Virus record (IMG/VR): IMGVR_UViG_3300035180_002599
Coordinates: 1 to 64,000 of that record
From: a virus
Length of the DNA: 64,000 nt
Direction: 5' to 3' (one strand)
Part shown: in pieces, positions 9,272 through 15,689 of the stretch
How the letters are laid out: each line of letters starts with the position of its first letter
How positions within the stretch are numbered: the first letter of the stretch is position 1
Notes under the pieces: model-generated
Told to the model about the DNA's origin: nothing
Databases searched by the model: none
Seen by the model: the letters and a program-made list of their open reading frames with translations, nothing else
Made by a program: the position numbers and the translations under genes

Positions 9272-10648
9272 ATGAAAAATAGAATTATGATGGTAGACAG
9301 TTATAAATTGTCTCATAAAAACATGTATCCACAAGGTGCTAACTATATGTTTGATTATATGGAAAGCCGTGGCGGTCTATACCCAGCAACTATATTTGTG
9401 GGTCTTCAACCAATGCTAAAAGAGTATTTCAGTGAACCCATCACTGAAAATGAAGTTATTGAAGCCCAAGGTTATGCAAAAGCCCATGGTGTTCCATTTG
9501 ATTATGATGGGTGGATGTACATCGCAAAAGATCTTAAAGGTATGCTTCCTATTCGCATCAGAGCTGTAAAAGAAGGAACACTAGTTCCTGTAAGTAATGT
9601 AATGGTCACAATCGAAAGTACAGACCCAAAAGTTTTTTGGGTTGTATCATGGCTTGAAACATTCTTCATGAAAATTTGGTATCCAATTAACGTAGCAACA
9701 CGTAGTTTTTACGTTCGCAAAATGCTAAAAGAATTTAGCGATAATACCGGTTCTGGATTTGTGGATTTTAGTTACCACAATTTCGGCGACAGAGGATCTA
9801 CTTCTATAGAGGCAGCTGCAATCGGTGGTTCTGCTCATATGGCAGTAGGTTTCCAAGGTACTGATAATTTCAATAGTCTAAAATTTGTCTTTGAAAACTA
9901 TGGTGATACTAATGTAGGCTTCAGCATTCCAGCGAGTGAACATTCAACAGTAACTAGTTGGGGACAAGAAAATGAATATAATATGATTGCTAATTACGTG
10001 GAAGAATTCAAAGGCTCTCCAATCATTGCTTGTGTTATGGACAGTTATAACATTTTTGAAGCTGTTAAATTCATCACAAGTGGTGAAATGAAAACAAAAA
10101 TTGAAAGCGATGATTATCCTATTTTCGTTATTCGCCCTGATAGTGGTAACCCAGTAGAAGTTATCGGAGCTATTATCAATATCATGGAAGATAATAGTGT
10201 CAAATTCACAATGAACGATAAAGATTACAAAGTCTGGAACAAATATCGTATAATTTGGGGCGACGGCATCAACATGGAATCAATGAAAGAAATTCTAGAA
10301 TATGTGACTGAACGTGGCTACAGCTCTGATAATATTGCATTCGGATCTGGCGGTTGGCTCATGCAACAACATGACCGGGATACGCAAAAATTCGCTATCA
10401 AATGTTCAGCTATTCAAGTTAATTCTGAAATGAGAGATGTATTTAAAGACCCAATAACAGACCACGGCAAAAAATCTAAGAAAGGTATAATCACACTTTG
10501 GAAAACTGAAAATGGCTATGAAACTGATTATAGAAACAGATCTTGGGAAGATAAAATAGTCGACTCCCTTGAGGTAGTTTTTGAAAACGGTGTTCTTAAA
10601 CGCAATCAATCATTCAGTGAAATTAGAGAGATTGTAAGCAAACAATAA
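9272..10648 (+). CDS. nadV: Nicotinamide phosphoribosyltransferase
   Basis: A 458-residue NAMPT-family enzyme that converts nicotinamide and PRPP to NMN. Typical segments are DSYKLSHKNMYP near the start, DYMESRGG, FGDRGSTSIEAAAIGG, IPASEHSTVTSWGQENEY, VIRPDSGNP, IIWGDGIN and AFGSGGWLMQQ. The Arg/Asp/Gly elements of the phosphate and nicotinamide sites (RPDSG, GDG) are present and the length is normal. The start is set by GAAGGTG in the conserved leader. It supplies NMN to NadM encoded just upstream, which can restore NAD during infection, including after NAD-depleting host defences. Confidence 0.95.
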   Translation: MKNRIMMVDSYKLSHKNMYPQGANYMFDYMESRGGLYPATIFVGLQPMLKEYFSEPITENEVIEAQGYAKAHGVPFDYDGWMYIAKDLKGMLPIRIRAVKEGTLVPVSNVMVTIESTDPKVFWVVSWLETFFMKIWYPINVATRSFYVRKMLKEFSDNTGSGFVDFSYHNFGDRGSTSIEAAAIGGSAHMAVGFQGTDNFNSLKFVFENYGDTNVGFSIPASEHSTVTSWGQENEYNMIANYVEEFKGSPIIACVMDSYNIFEAVKFITSGEMKTKIESDDYPIFVIRPDSGNPVEVIGAIINIMEDNSVKFTMNDKDYKVWNKYRIIWGDGINMESMKEILEYVTERGYSSDNIAFGSGGWLMQQHDRDTQKFAIKCSAIQVNSEMRDVFKDPITDHGKKSKKGIITLWKTENGYETDYRNRSWEDKIVDSLEVVFENGVLKRNQSFSEIREIVSKQ

Positions 10649-10649
10649 A

Positions 10650-10892
10650 ATGGTTTCATTAACTAATGAGGGAATGGCAACTTTCAAATCATCTATGATT
10701 GTACTTGGTTTGAAAGGTATTACTAATATAAAGTTTGATTTTGAACATGATATAATTATTATAAACCACCCATTATTTGATGAAATTATAATCGTGGAAA
10801 ATGTTCAATATGAATACAACAAAATGGGTATGAAATACGCTAAATATTGTTATGATATATTAGTGAACAAGTACCCAGAACTATTACTTTAA
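10650..10892 (+). CDS. Small protein, unknown
   Basis: An 80-residue protein starting two bases after the nadV stop, so probably translationally coupled. It alternates beta-like segments (IKFDFEHDIIIINHPLFDEI) with a C-terminal helix ending YPELLL. No recognised family. Confidence 0.5.
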   Translation: MVSLTNEGMATFKSSMIVLGLKGITNIKFDFEHDIIIINHPLFDEIIIVENVQYEYNKMGMKYAKYCYDILVNKYPELLL

Positions 10893-10902
10893 AAGGAAAG
10901 CT

Positions 10903-11166
10903 ATGAAATTATTCTTAATAATGAAAGAAGATCAATTAGAAAAAACTGTAGCTAAAAAATATATTGTTATGCAAGGATTTTTTAAATACAAAGGTGAGAG
11001 ATACGTATTGTTTTTCTCTGATTATTGTAAACAAAATGATGTTAACATTTCAGATGCTGCTTGGGATAAAAATTTTACTAGATTAAAAAATAGATTTTCA
11101 GGCAAAAATGAATTACCTGAAAAATTGCTAAATAAAATAGTTAAAATTGCACCTCAGCTAAAGTAG
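10903..11166 (+). CDS. Small protein, unknown
   Basis: An 87-residue basic protein preceded by AAAGGAAAG. It has aromatic strand-like segments (YIVMQGFFKYKGERYVLFF) and a Lys-rich C-terminus. No known domain; it is cotranscribed with nadV. Confidence 0.5.
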   Translation: MKLFLIMKEDQLEKTVAKKYIVMQGFFKYKGERYVLFFSDYCKQNDVNISDAAWDKNFTRLKNRFSGKNELPEKLLNKIVKIAPQLK

Positions 11167-11170
11167 CTAC

Positions 11171-11518
11171 ATGGAATTCAAATATTATAAAATTAAAAAC
11201 AAAGATGGTAAATATTCTACCGGAGGTTCTAGTCCTAGATTTACTAAAAATGGAAAGACTTGGCATCAACAAGGACATGTTACAAATCATGTTACTCAAA
11301 TAGTAAATCCAAATACTTATTACGGTTGTTATTTAGTTATTATAACTCCAGAAGGTGTTGAAGAAAAACGAATTGAACCTTTTTTGTTGGAAAAATATCA
11401 AAATTATTATAACAAGCACATAACTACATCTGCATGTTTCGCACAAAATAATGGAGATAGATATCGAAAATGGATAGATGAATTATATCAAATTGTTAAT
11501 GAAAAAGGGTTACAATGA
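11171..11518 (+). CDS. Unknown protein
   Basis: A 115-residue protein with Gly/Ser/Asn-rich loops and many aromatic residues, and with the motif KWIDELYQIVNEKG at its C-terminus. Its stop overlaps the next start. No family recognised. Confidence 0.5.
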   Translation: MEFKYYKIKNKDGKYSTGGSSPRFTKNGKTWHQQGHVTNHVTQIVNPNTYYGCYLVIITPEGVEEKRIEPFLLEKYQNYYNKHITTSACFAQNNGDRYRKWIDELYQIVNEKGLQ

Positions 11519-12039
11519 AGAGCTTTAAACATATAATTATTGGAATATTGGCATTTGGTTATATAGTTTTTGAAAAAATCTTCTGGGAAAAATTTGCAGT
11601 TCATATTATAAATCATATAAAAGAGAAGGATTTTTATAATAAGTTTGAGACGTTAATTTTAGCAAGCAATCGTTATATTATTCTATTAAGCTTCATTTTA
11701 TTTTTCTCAGTTTCTGAGATCATGGGATTATACGCTTTAATTCTTTTTTCTAAAGGAATGTTGATATTCGGAATTATTATGTATATAGTAAAATTGCTTC
11801 CGGTTATTGTTGCTTTCAGTTTATTGGAAAAAGCTAAAGATAAATTATATTCATTCAACTGGTTCAAGATATCTCATATTTTTATTCTAAAATGGATAAA
11901 TGAATTAAAAGAATCAAAAAGTTATATAGCTATAAGAACAAAAATTGCTGAGATAAAATCATTGATTATATCTGACCGTGAGAACAAGTTCTTACATTTG
12001 TTCAAATATTCGGTTAGTAAACAAAAAGGAAAGAGATGA
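11515..12039 (+). CDS. Integral membrane protein, unknown
   Basis: A 174-residue protein with about three hydrophobic segments (IIIGILAFGYIVF near the N-terminus, YIILLSFILFFSVS, then MLIFGIIMYIVKLLPVIVAF) and a basic cytoplasm-like tail. It overlaps both neighbours by 4 bases. It may act with the lipoprotein gene that follows, in the host envelope. Confidence 0.55.
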   Translation: MKSFKHIIIGILAFGYIVFEKIFWEKFAVHIINHIKEKDFYNKFETLILASNRYIILLSFILFFSVSEIMGLYALILFSKGMLIFGIIMYIVKLLPVIVAFSLLEKAKDKLYSFNWFKISHIFILKWINELKESKSYIAIRTKIAEIKSLIISDRENKFLHLFKYSVSKQKGKR

Positions 12040-12311
12040 AAAAAGTTCTGTTATCAGCAATGGTAGGATTAATGTTGTTTTCTGGTTGTGCTGACAATAA
12101 AGTCATTGACCAGAAAGAATACACCACGTATGGTTTTTTTAATGAATCAGACTCTAAAAATCCAGAAATTCAGTACAGTTTATCTGTTGGTAACGTAATT
12201 TGGGGAATAGTTTTAGTAGAAACTATCATTGCTCCAGTTTATTTTTTCGGGTTTTCATTGTATGAACCTGAAGGAAAAATTGGCACAGTTGAAAAAGGCG
12301 TAGTTAATTAA
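12036..12311 (+). CDS. Predicted lipoprotein
   Basis: A 91-residue protein with a classical lipoprotein signal: Lys-Lys, a hydrophobic run and the lipobox LFSGC with Cys at residue 18. A second hydrophobic stretch (VIWGIVLVETIIAPVYFFGF) lies near the C-terminus. Overlap with the upstream membrane gene suggests a shared envelope function such as superinfection exclusion or lysis timing; this is inference. Confidence 0.65.
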   Translation: MKKVLLSAMVGLMLFSGCADNKVIDQKEYTTYGFFNESDSKNPEIQYSLSVGNVIWGIVLVETIIAPVYFFGFSLYEPEGKIGTVEKGVVN

Positions 12312-12312
12312 T

Positions 12313-12340
12313 TTTAAATTAAGCAAATGTATGATATAAT
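12313..12340 (+). promoter_or_regulatory. Host-type promoter for hsp20
   Basis: TTTTAAATTAAGC, then TATGATATAAT, about 23 bases before the Hsp20 gene. Confidence 0.6.
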
Positions 12341-12362
12341 TACAAATAAAAAAGGATAATAC

Positions 12363-12824
12363 ATGGATTATAATAGTTTTTGGAGAACAATGGTTAACAA
12401 CTCTAAAGTCACACCTAAAGAAGTATTGTCGGAGTTACAAAAAACTAAGCAAAATATGAAGACCCTTAAAAGGGAAGACATGTACAAACAGTACGGTCAA
12501 ATGTTTGACTCTATTTTTGAAGATTTAACTAAAATTTTCAGTGAAGATGAACAACCAGAAATCAACACAGAGAAATCAAAAGGTTTTTCTGAAAAAACTG
12601 GTAAAATCGAAATCCCTTTGGCAGGGTATTCAAAGGCAGATATTTCCGTTAAGTTGGAAAAAGATATTTTGATTGTATCAAATACAAACCCAAATAAACC
12701 TTCCAAAACATTGAAATATCGAATACCAGGTGATATTGAAGAAGTTTCATTAAGCATGGAAAACGGATTGTTAACTGCAATGGTTAAACGACCTAATTTA
12801 ACTCCAAATATTAAGTGGATTTAA
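12363..12824 (+). CDS. Small heat shock protein (Hsp20/alpha-crystallin family)
   Basis: A 153-residue protein with a helical N-terminal arm and an alpha-crystallin domain from about residue 75. Supporting segments are KIEIPLAGYSKADISVKLE, a strand LIVSNT and SLSMENGLLTAMVKRP, close to the family hallmark A-x-x-x-n-G-v-L. Small Hsps hold unfolding proteins in an ATP-independent way and are common in T4-like cyanophages. The gene has its own promoter and is followed by the promoter of the RNA island. Confidence 0.85.
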   Translation: MDYNSFWRTMVNNSKVTPKEVLSELQKTKQNMKTLKREDMYKQYGQMFDSIFEDLTKIFSEDEQPEINTEKSKGFSEKTGKIEIPLAGYSKADISVKLEKDILIVSNTNPNKPSKTLKYRIPGDIEEVSLSMENGLLTAMVKRPNLTPNIKWI

Positions 12825-12830
12825 TCTTAT

Positions 12831-12853
12831 TTTAAGATAGTTTGTGATATAAT
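12831..12853 (+). promoter_or_regulatory. Host-type promoter for the tRNA island
   Basis: TTTTAAGATAGTTTGTGATATAATAC. It points into the short leader peptide, the hairpins and the tRNA genes. Confidence 0.6.
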
Positions 12854-12891
12854 ACAAACATAAATAAAACAACAAACAAAAGGAACAAGTC

Positions 12892-12924
12892 ATGAAGAGT
12901 ACAAAACTTCAAGACGTGTTTTGA
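12892..12924 (+). CDS. Putative 10-residue leader peptide
   Basis: ATG preceded by AAAGGAACAAGTC encodes MKSTKLQDVF and stops 21 bases before a strong hairpin. The RBS, short length and position at the 5' end of the transcript suggest a leader peptide. Translation is inferred. Confidence 0.35.
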   Translation: MKSTKLQDVF

Positions 12925-12944
12925 TTCATTCAATCTAAGAATCA

Positions 12945-12987
12945 AGAGGCGTCTTTAAATAATCAAATGATTGATAGGACGCCTCTA
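12945..12987 (+). promoter_or_regulatory. Hairpin competing with a tRNA acceptor stem
   Basis: AGAGGCGTC pairs with GACGCCTCT (9 bp). The 3' arm contains GCCTCTA, which is also the 5' acceptor strand of the following tRNA-Lys-like gene, so the two folds exclude each other. Confidence 0.5.
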
Positions 12988-13054
12988 AAACTTTAAAGTG
13001 AAGTACCGTGCTTTTAACACGGATAAGATGGAGCATTACCGTCTAGAGGTACCA
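12981..13054 (+). tRNA. tRNA-Lys(UUU)-like gene with non-canonical T-loop
   Basis: A full cloverleaf can be drawn by eye. The acceptor is GCCTCTA/TAGAGGT with one G-U pair. The D stem is ACTT/AAGT with loop TAAAGTG. The anticodon stem is CCGTG/CACGG with loop CTTTTAA (anticodon TTT). The T stem is GATGG/CCGTC, and the 3' end is A plus an encoded CCA. The T-loop is AGCATTA instead of TTCRANY and the D-loop lacks GG. A normal tRNA-Lys(TTT) follows 9 bases later. It could be a tRNA, a decoy or a tRNA mimic. Confidence 0.6.
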
Positions 13055-13063
13055 TACATTTAT

Positions 13064-13139
13064 GTATCGGTAGCCCAATGGTTAAGGCACTATACTTTTA
13101 ATATAGGGATTGAGAGTTCGAGTCTCTCTCGATACACCA
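13064..13139 (+). tRNA. tRNA-Lys(UUU)
   Basis: A canonical cloverleaf: acceptor GTATCGG/TCGATAC, D-loop with GG, anticodon loop CTTTTAA, T arm GAGAG-TTCGAGT-CTCTC, and encoded CCA. Confidence 0.93.
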
Positions 13140-13145
13140 AAATAG

Positions 13146-13219
13146 TTAATTTATGAAGACACATTATCTTGAAAATAAATGAAGGTCATGAGACAGTTGT
13201 GTGTGTAACCATAAGTTAA
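13146..13219 (+). ncRNA. Structured RNA element, unknown
   Basis: A 10-bp terminal stem (TTAATTTATG with CATAAGTTAA, one G-U) encloses an ACACA/TGTGT helix and a possible small anticodon-like hairpin with loop CTTGAAA. It resembles a degenerate tRNA but no T arm or CCA can be placed. It may be a processing signal or a small RNA. Confidence 0.35.
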
Positions 13220-13222
13220 TTA

Positions 13223-13281
13223 ATAATTTGATAAAGAAACGGATTTTATAACAGACACATCACGTTTCTTTATCAAGTTAT
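13223..13281 (+). ncRNA. Long 19-bp hairpin
   Basis: A 19-bp stem with a single G-U pair and a 21-base loop. The inner arms are TTGATAAAGAAACG and CGTTTCTTTATCAA. It has no U-tract, so it is more like a processing or regulatory hairpin than a standard terminator. Confidence 0.45.
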
Positions 13282-13320
13282 AAAATAACTAATAAATAAA
13301 ATAAAAATCAAGGAGCAAAT

Positions 13321-13407
13321 ATGTTTAGTCATATGCAACCGCATAGTTTTAGTACTTTTCATCATTTTAGTATGAGCATGTTTGCTCATTTTATGCTGAG
13401 TTATTAA
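13321..13407 (+). CDS. 28-residue His/Phe/Met/Ser-rich peptide
   Basis: ATG with AAGGAG at good spacing encodes MFSHMQPHSFSTFHHFSMSM and eight more residues. Among 28 residues there are five His, six Phe, five Met and six Ser. The stop is directly followed by two mutually exclusive hairpins, which is the layout of an attenuation leader. tRNAs for Phe, His and Ser lie downstream. A metal-binding micropeptide is an alternative. Confidence 0.5.
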   Translation: MFSHMQPHSFSTFHHFSMSMFAHFMLSY

Positions 13408-13443
13408 TCTCAGGAATTTCGGTTCCTGAGAGGGAACCGAAAT
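13408..13443 (+). promoter_or_regulatory. Mutually exclusive hairpins after the peptide stop
   Basis: Fold A pairs TCTCAGGAA with TTCCTGAGA. Fold B pairs ATTTCGGTTCC with GGAACCGAAAT (11 bp). They share the TTCC segment and cannot coexist, as in attenuators or riboswitch expression platforms. No U-tract follows fold B. Confidence 0.5.
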
Positions 13444-13521
13444 AAGATCTTACAAATCCTCTGTTTCAGTAACATTTCCGTTACGTTCCTCCAACAAAAT
13501 AATTTTTTTTAATGTCACCTT

Positions 13522-13554
13522 TTTCAGAAATACTTATACTTTTTCTGAAATTTT
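13522..13554 (+). terminator. Possible intrinsic terminator
   Basis: TTTCAGAAA pairs with TTTCTGAAA (9 bp), followed by TTTT. The stem is AT-rich and weak; it lies just before the tRNA-Phe-like gene. Confidence 0.35.
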
Positions 13555-13559
13555 CTCAT

Positions 13560-13635
13560 GCCATTCATACAAATCAAGTGAATGTACCAGACTGAAAATC
13601 TGAGGAGCCGGGAGCGTTACCCGGGAATGGCACCA
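13560..13635 (+). tRNA. tRNA-Phe(GAA)-like gene with non-canonical T-loop
   Basis: The acceptor GCCATTC/GAATGGC is perfect, with A and an encoded CCA. The anticodon loop is CTGAAAA (GAA) on a stem with one C-A mismatch. The T stem CCGGG/CCCGG is perfect but its loop is AGCGTTA. The D arm is TACA/TGTA with loop AATCAAGTGAA, lacking GG. A canonical tRNA-Phe lies about 120 bases downstream with a related acceptor stem. Confidence 0.6.
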
Positions 13636-13673
13636 TTGAACATACAATAAAGAACTTATTGAAGTTTTTAATT

Positions 13674-13747
13674 GTGTTCGTAGCATAAAAGTAATGCGCT
13701 GGTTTGTGGCACCAGATAAGCGGGAGCGTTACCCGTCGTTCACCCCA
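13674..13747 (+). tRNA. tRNA-His(GUG)-like gene with non-canonical T-loop
   Basis: The D stem GCAT/ATGC has loop AAAAGTA, and the anticodon stem CTGGT/ACCAG has loop TTGTGGC (GTG). The T stem is GCGGG/CCCGT with loop AGCGTTA. The 3' end is C73 plus CCA, as expected for tRNA-His. The acceptor GTGTTCG/CGTTCAC has U-U mismatches at positions 4 and 5, the same two as in the canonical tRNA-His twin downstream. No G-1 is encoded (the base is T). Confidence 0.6.
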
Positions 13748-13751
13748 AAAT

Positions 13752-13826
13752 GCCATCATAGCTCAATGGTAGAGCGATACGTTGAAGGCGTATGCGTTGT
13801 AGGTTCAAGTCCTACTGTTGGCACCA
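13752..13826 (+). tRNA. tRNA-Phe(GAA)
   Basis: Acceptor GCCATCA/TGTTGGC, D arm GCTC-AATGGTA-GAGC, anticodon loop TTGAAGG (GAA), T arm GTAGG-TTCAAGT-CCTAC, encoded CCA. Confidence 0.92.
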
Positions 13827-13835
13827 TCTTTTTAT

Positions 13836-13912
13836 CTGGTTGTAACGTGAGTGGTATAACGGGCCGTTTTGGAAACGGGGAGAAGTGAGTTCGAGTCTCA
13901 CCTGCCAGACCA
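13836..13912 (+). tRNA. tRNA-Pro(UGG)
   Basis: Acceptor CTGGTTG/CTGCCAG with one mismatch, D-loop GAGTGGTATA, anticodon loop TTTGGAA (TGG), T arm GTGAG-TTCGAGT-CTCAC, encoded CCA. Confidence 0.88.
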
Positions 13913-13925
13913 ACAATTTGTAAAT

Positions 13926-14002
13926 GGTGTTTGTAGATTTAATGGTAAAACGCTTCCCTGTGAAGGAAGTAATTGAGAGTTCAAGTCTCTCCATTCACCC
14001 CA
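13926..14002 (+). tRNA. tRNA-His(GUG)
   Basis: G-1 is encoded before GTGTTTG/CATTCAC. The anticodon stem CTTCC/GGAAG has loop CTGTGAA (GTG), the T arm is GAGAG-TTCAAGT-CTCTC, and C73 is followed by CCA. The acceptor has U-U mismatches at positions 4 and 5. Confidence 0.9.
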
Positions 14003-14008
14003 AAATAT

Positions 14009-14080
14009 GCCTACACTTCAGGTGAAGATCGTTCTCTCATAAGGAATGATAGTGTGGTTCGATACCACATGTAGGTACCA
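14009..14080 (+). tRNA. tRNA with CAU anticodon (Met or Ile2), short D arm
   Basis: The acceptor GCCTACA/TGTAGGT, anticodon loop CTCATAA and T arm TGTGG-TTCGATA-CCACA with encoded CCA are clear. Only about 15 bases separate the acceptor and anticodon stems. The D arm is reduced to CTTC-AGGT-GAAG with a 4-base loop. It could be elongator Met, or Ile if lysidine-modified. Confidence 0.8.
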
Positions 14081-14097
14081 ATAATAATGTTTAGTAT

Positions 14098-14172
14098 CGG
14101 GATATGGGAAAGTGGTAATCCGCTTGTTTTGGGAACATGAGACCGTCGGTTCGAGCCCGACTATCCCGACCA
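14098..14172 (+). tRNA. tRNA-Pro(UGG), second copy
   Basis: Acceptor CGGGATA/TATCCCG is perfect, the D-loop has GTGGT, the anticodon loop is TTTGGGA (TGG), and the T arm is GTCGG-TTCGAGC-CCGAC with encoded CCA. Confidence 0.9.
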
Positions 14173-14174
14173 TT

Positions 14175-14257
14175 GGGTGAAGCATGCAAGGTGCATAAGA
14201 GGATTGCTAATCCTTGGGTCGAAAGGCTGCTGAGTTCGATTCTCAGTTCACCCGCCA
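14175..14257 (+). tRNA. tRNA-Ser(GCU)
   Basis: Acceptor GGGTGAA/TTCACCC, anticodon loop TTGCTAA (GCT), a long variable arm (GGGTCGAAAGGC region), T arm CTGAG-TTCGATT-CTCAG, G73 and encoded CCA. Confidence 0.9.
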
Positions 14258-14264
14258 AAGTTTA

Positions 14265-14272
14265 TATAAATA
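14265..14272 (+). promoter_or_regulatory. T4-type late promoter octamer
   Basis: An exact TATAAATA 24 bases before the first ART-like gene, implying that this gene is made late. Confidence 0.6.
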
Positions 14273-14296
14273 TTTAAAAATATATTAGGTATTCAT

Positions 14297-15001
14297 ATGC
14301 ACTTTAAAAACTTCTTATTTGAAGATGACAAAATAAAACAATATTCTATTTTATTAAAAGAATGTGAAATAATGAATTCAGATGCTATGTTATTGTTTAG
14401 AGGTTCTAAACATCAAAACTCAAATTTTGAACGTATTAAAACCCGAAAAGATAGAAGACCTTTAGACACTTCACCATTGATGCAAAAATATATGGATGAT
14501 GCTTTTGAAAATAAATTTAAAGAGAGAATAAGAAGCACTACAGTTTTCTGTGCTCAAGATAAAGTAATGGCAGGGATTTATGGACCTTTATATGTAGTAT
14601 TTCCCACTACAAAGGCTGAGTATTTTTCTACAGATGAATTTATAGATTTAAATTCAGTATTTTCTGATTATATAGGTAGAACCTTAAGTAAGCTTCATTC
14701 AAAAAAAGTATCTGAATTTGAGAAAAAATATAATTATGATGATTATGCTCAATTTTTGCCGGATGAATTATTAAGAGAAAATAGTTCAGATGATACAAAA
14801 TCACTAGATATGTTAAACGATTTCTTGGATTGTATTGCAGATTTTTATGAAAAAACAAACGTTCCAAAAAATAGAATTGGAGAACAGATGATTCTTTGTG
14901 ATGAATATATCTTGGTAAAATATTCCTCTTTACCTGAACCTGATGTAAACACTTATTCAGAATTAAAAAAAGTTTTAGAAAAATTAATTGAAAATGCTTA
15001 A
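14297..15001 (+). CDS. ADP-ribosyltransferase-like protein with capsid-targeting-like N-terminus
   Basis: This 234-residue protein begins MHFKNFLFEDD, like the T4 capsid-targeting peptide with an L-x-E cleavage site. Its layout matches arginine mono-ADP-ribosyltransferases: LLFRGSK (R site), RIRSTTVFC (S-T-T site), then GEQMILCDEYILVK as the possible catalytic Glu region. The middle block RRPLDTSPLM is shared with the 260-residue paralogue near 58.7 kb (RKPLDTGKVL). The upstream late octamer fits a virion-packaged effector like T4 Alt. The ART assignment rests on motif order, not a database match. Confidence 0.6.
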   Translation: MHFKNFLFEDDKIKQYSILLKECEIMNSDAMLLFRGSKHQNSNFERIKTRKDRRPLDTSPLMQKYMDDAFENKFKERIRSTTVFCAQDKVMAGIYGPLYVVFPTTKAEYFSTDEFIDLNSVFSDYIGRTLSKLHSKKVSEFEKKYNYDDYAQFLPDELLRENSSDDTKSLDMLNDFLDCIADFYEKTNVPKNRIGEQMILCDEYILVKYSSLPEPDVNTYSELKKVLEKLIENA

Positions 15002-15005
15002 TTAG

Positions 15006-15028
15006 ATTTAAGATTATGTTGATATAAT
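15006..15028 (+). promoter_or_regulatory. Host-type promoter
   Basis: ATTTAAGATTATGTTGATATAATT about 30 bases before the next gene. Confidence 0.65.
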
Positions 15029-15057
15029 TTGTTATAAGAAAGATAGAAGGAGATACA

Positions 15058-15552
15058 ATGATATTACCTTTAGGTAAATTAAAATATAATGACCGGGAAA
15101 TTAACTTTTGGAAAGATTCCCACACTAATGTTTCTAGAGAAGGCAATGGGTTTGTTCGAGATCAGTTCTTGAATGAAGAAAGATATATGCGCATTTTTTC
15201 AGAAGTTATGAAACAAGGGTTTATGTCTTTTGGTATTTACAAGCCAGAATTAATTCTTATTGCATTTAAAGATGCATGGGGATTGCATTATTCTATATTG
15301 GCTGAAAGAAATGCAAATTCGGTTGTAGTTAAAACAGTTTATACTTCAAAAAAATATCCATTTTGGGAACATTTTCCAAAAATTCATAATCGAATTCATC
15401 TATTCGAGTTTGTGTTACCGGCTATGACAAAAAAAGAATATCTGGAAAGCAAACAAAAATCTAAAAGAGTAGATGTTGATATAAAATCTAAAAAAGAAGA
15501 TCCGATGTTTCTTGGTTCCATGAGGAAATCCGGTATCAAAAAGGTGTTTTGA
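15058..15552 (+). CDS. Unknown protein
   Basis: A 164-residue protein with AAGGAG before the ATG. It has aromatic-rich segments (AFKDAWGLHYSILAERN) and a Lys-rich C-terminus (KQKSKRVDVDIKSKKED). Its stop overlaps the start of a small membrane protein. No family recognised. Confidence 0.55.
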   Translation: MILPLGKLKYNDREINFWKDSHTNVSREGNGFVRDQFLNEERYMRIFSEVMKQGFMSFGIYKPELILIAFKDAWGLHYSILAERNANSVVVKTVYTSKKYPFWEHFPKIHNRIHLFEFVLPAMTKKEYLESKQKSKRVDVDIKSKKEDPMFLGSMRKSGIKKVF

Positions 15553-15689
15553 TGTGTGCTTGTTCTTTAATTTTCGTAGGTCTATTTTTAATAATAATGT
15601 TGATGTGGATATCTTCTGATAATTCTATTGGACCGAAACGATATATTAAAGAACAACCAAAAGATAAATCTAAGAAAGGAATGAAATGA
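15552..15689 (+). CDS. 45-residue single-pass membrane protein
   Basis: The start overlaps the upstream stop (TGATG) and its own stop overlaps the next ATG (ATGA), so it is in a tightly coupled operon. Residues 5-22 (SLIFVGLFLIIMLMWISS) form one membrane segment, followed by a basic tail. Confidence 0.55.
   Translation: MCACSLIFVGLFLIIMLMWISSDNSIGPKRYIKEQPKDKSKKGMK

Noticed and set aside
13444-13494. Another tRNA with T-arm-like CATTTCCGTTACG and TCCTCCA end
   Set aside because: No acceptor, D or anticodon arm could be placed; only a GTAAC/GTTAC hairpin is visible.
14640-15146. 168-codon minus-strand ORF
   Set aside because: It is antisense to the ART-like gene and its downstream neighbour, with low-complexity Leu/Ile/His content and no RBS.
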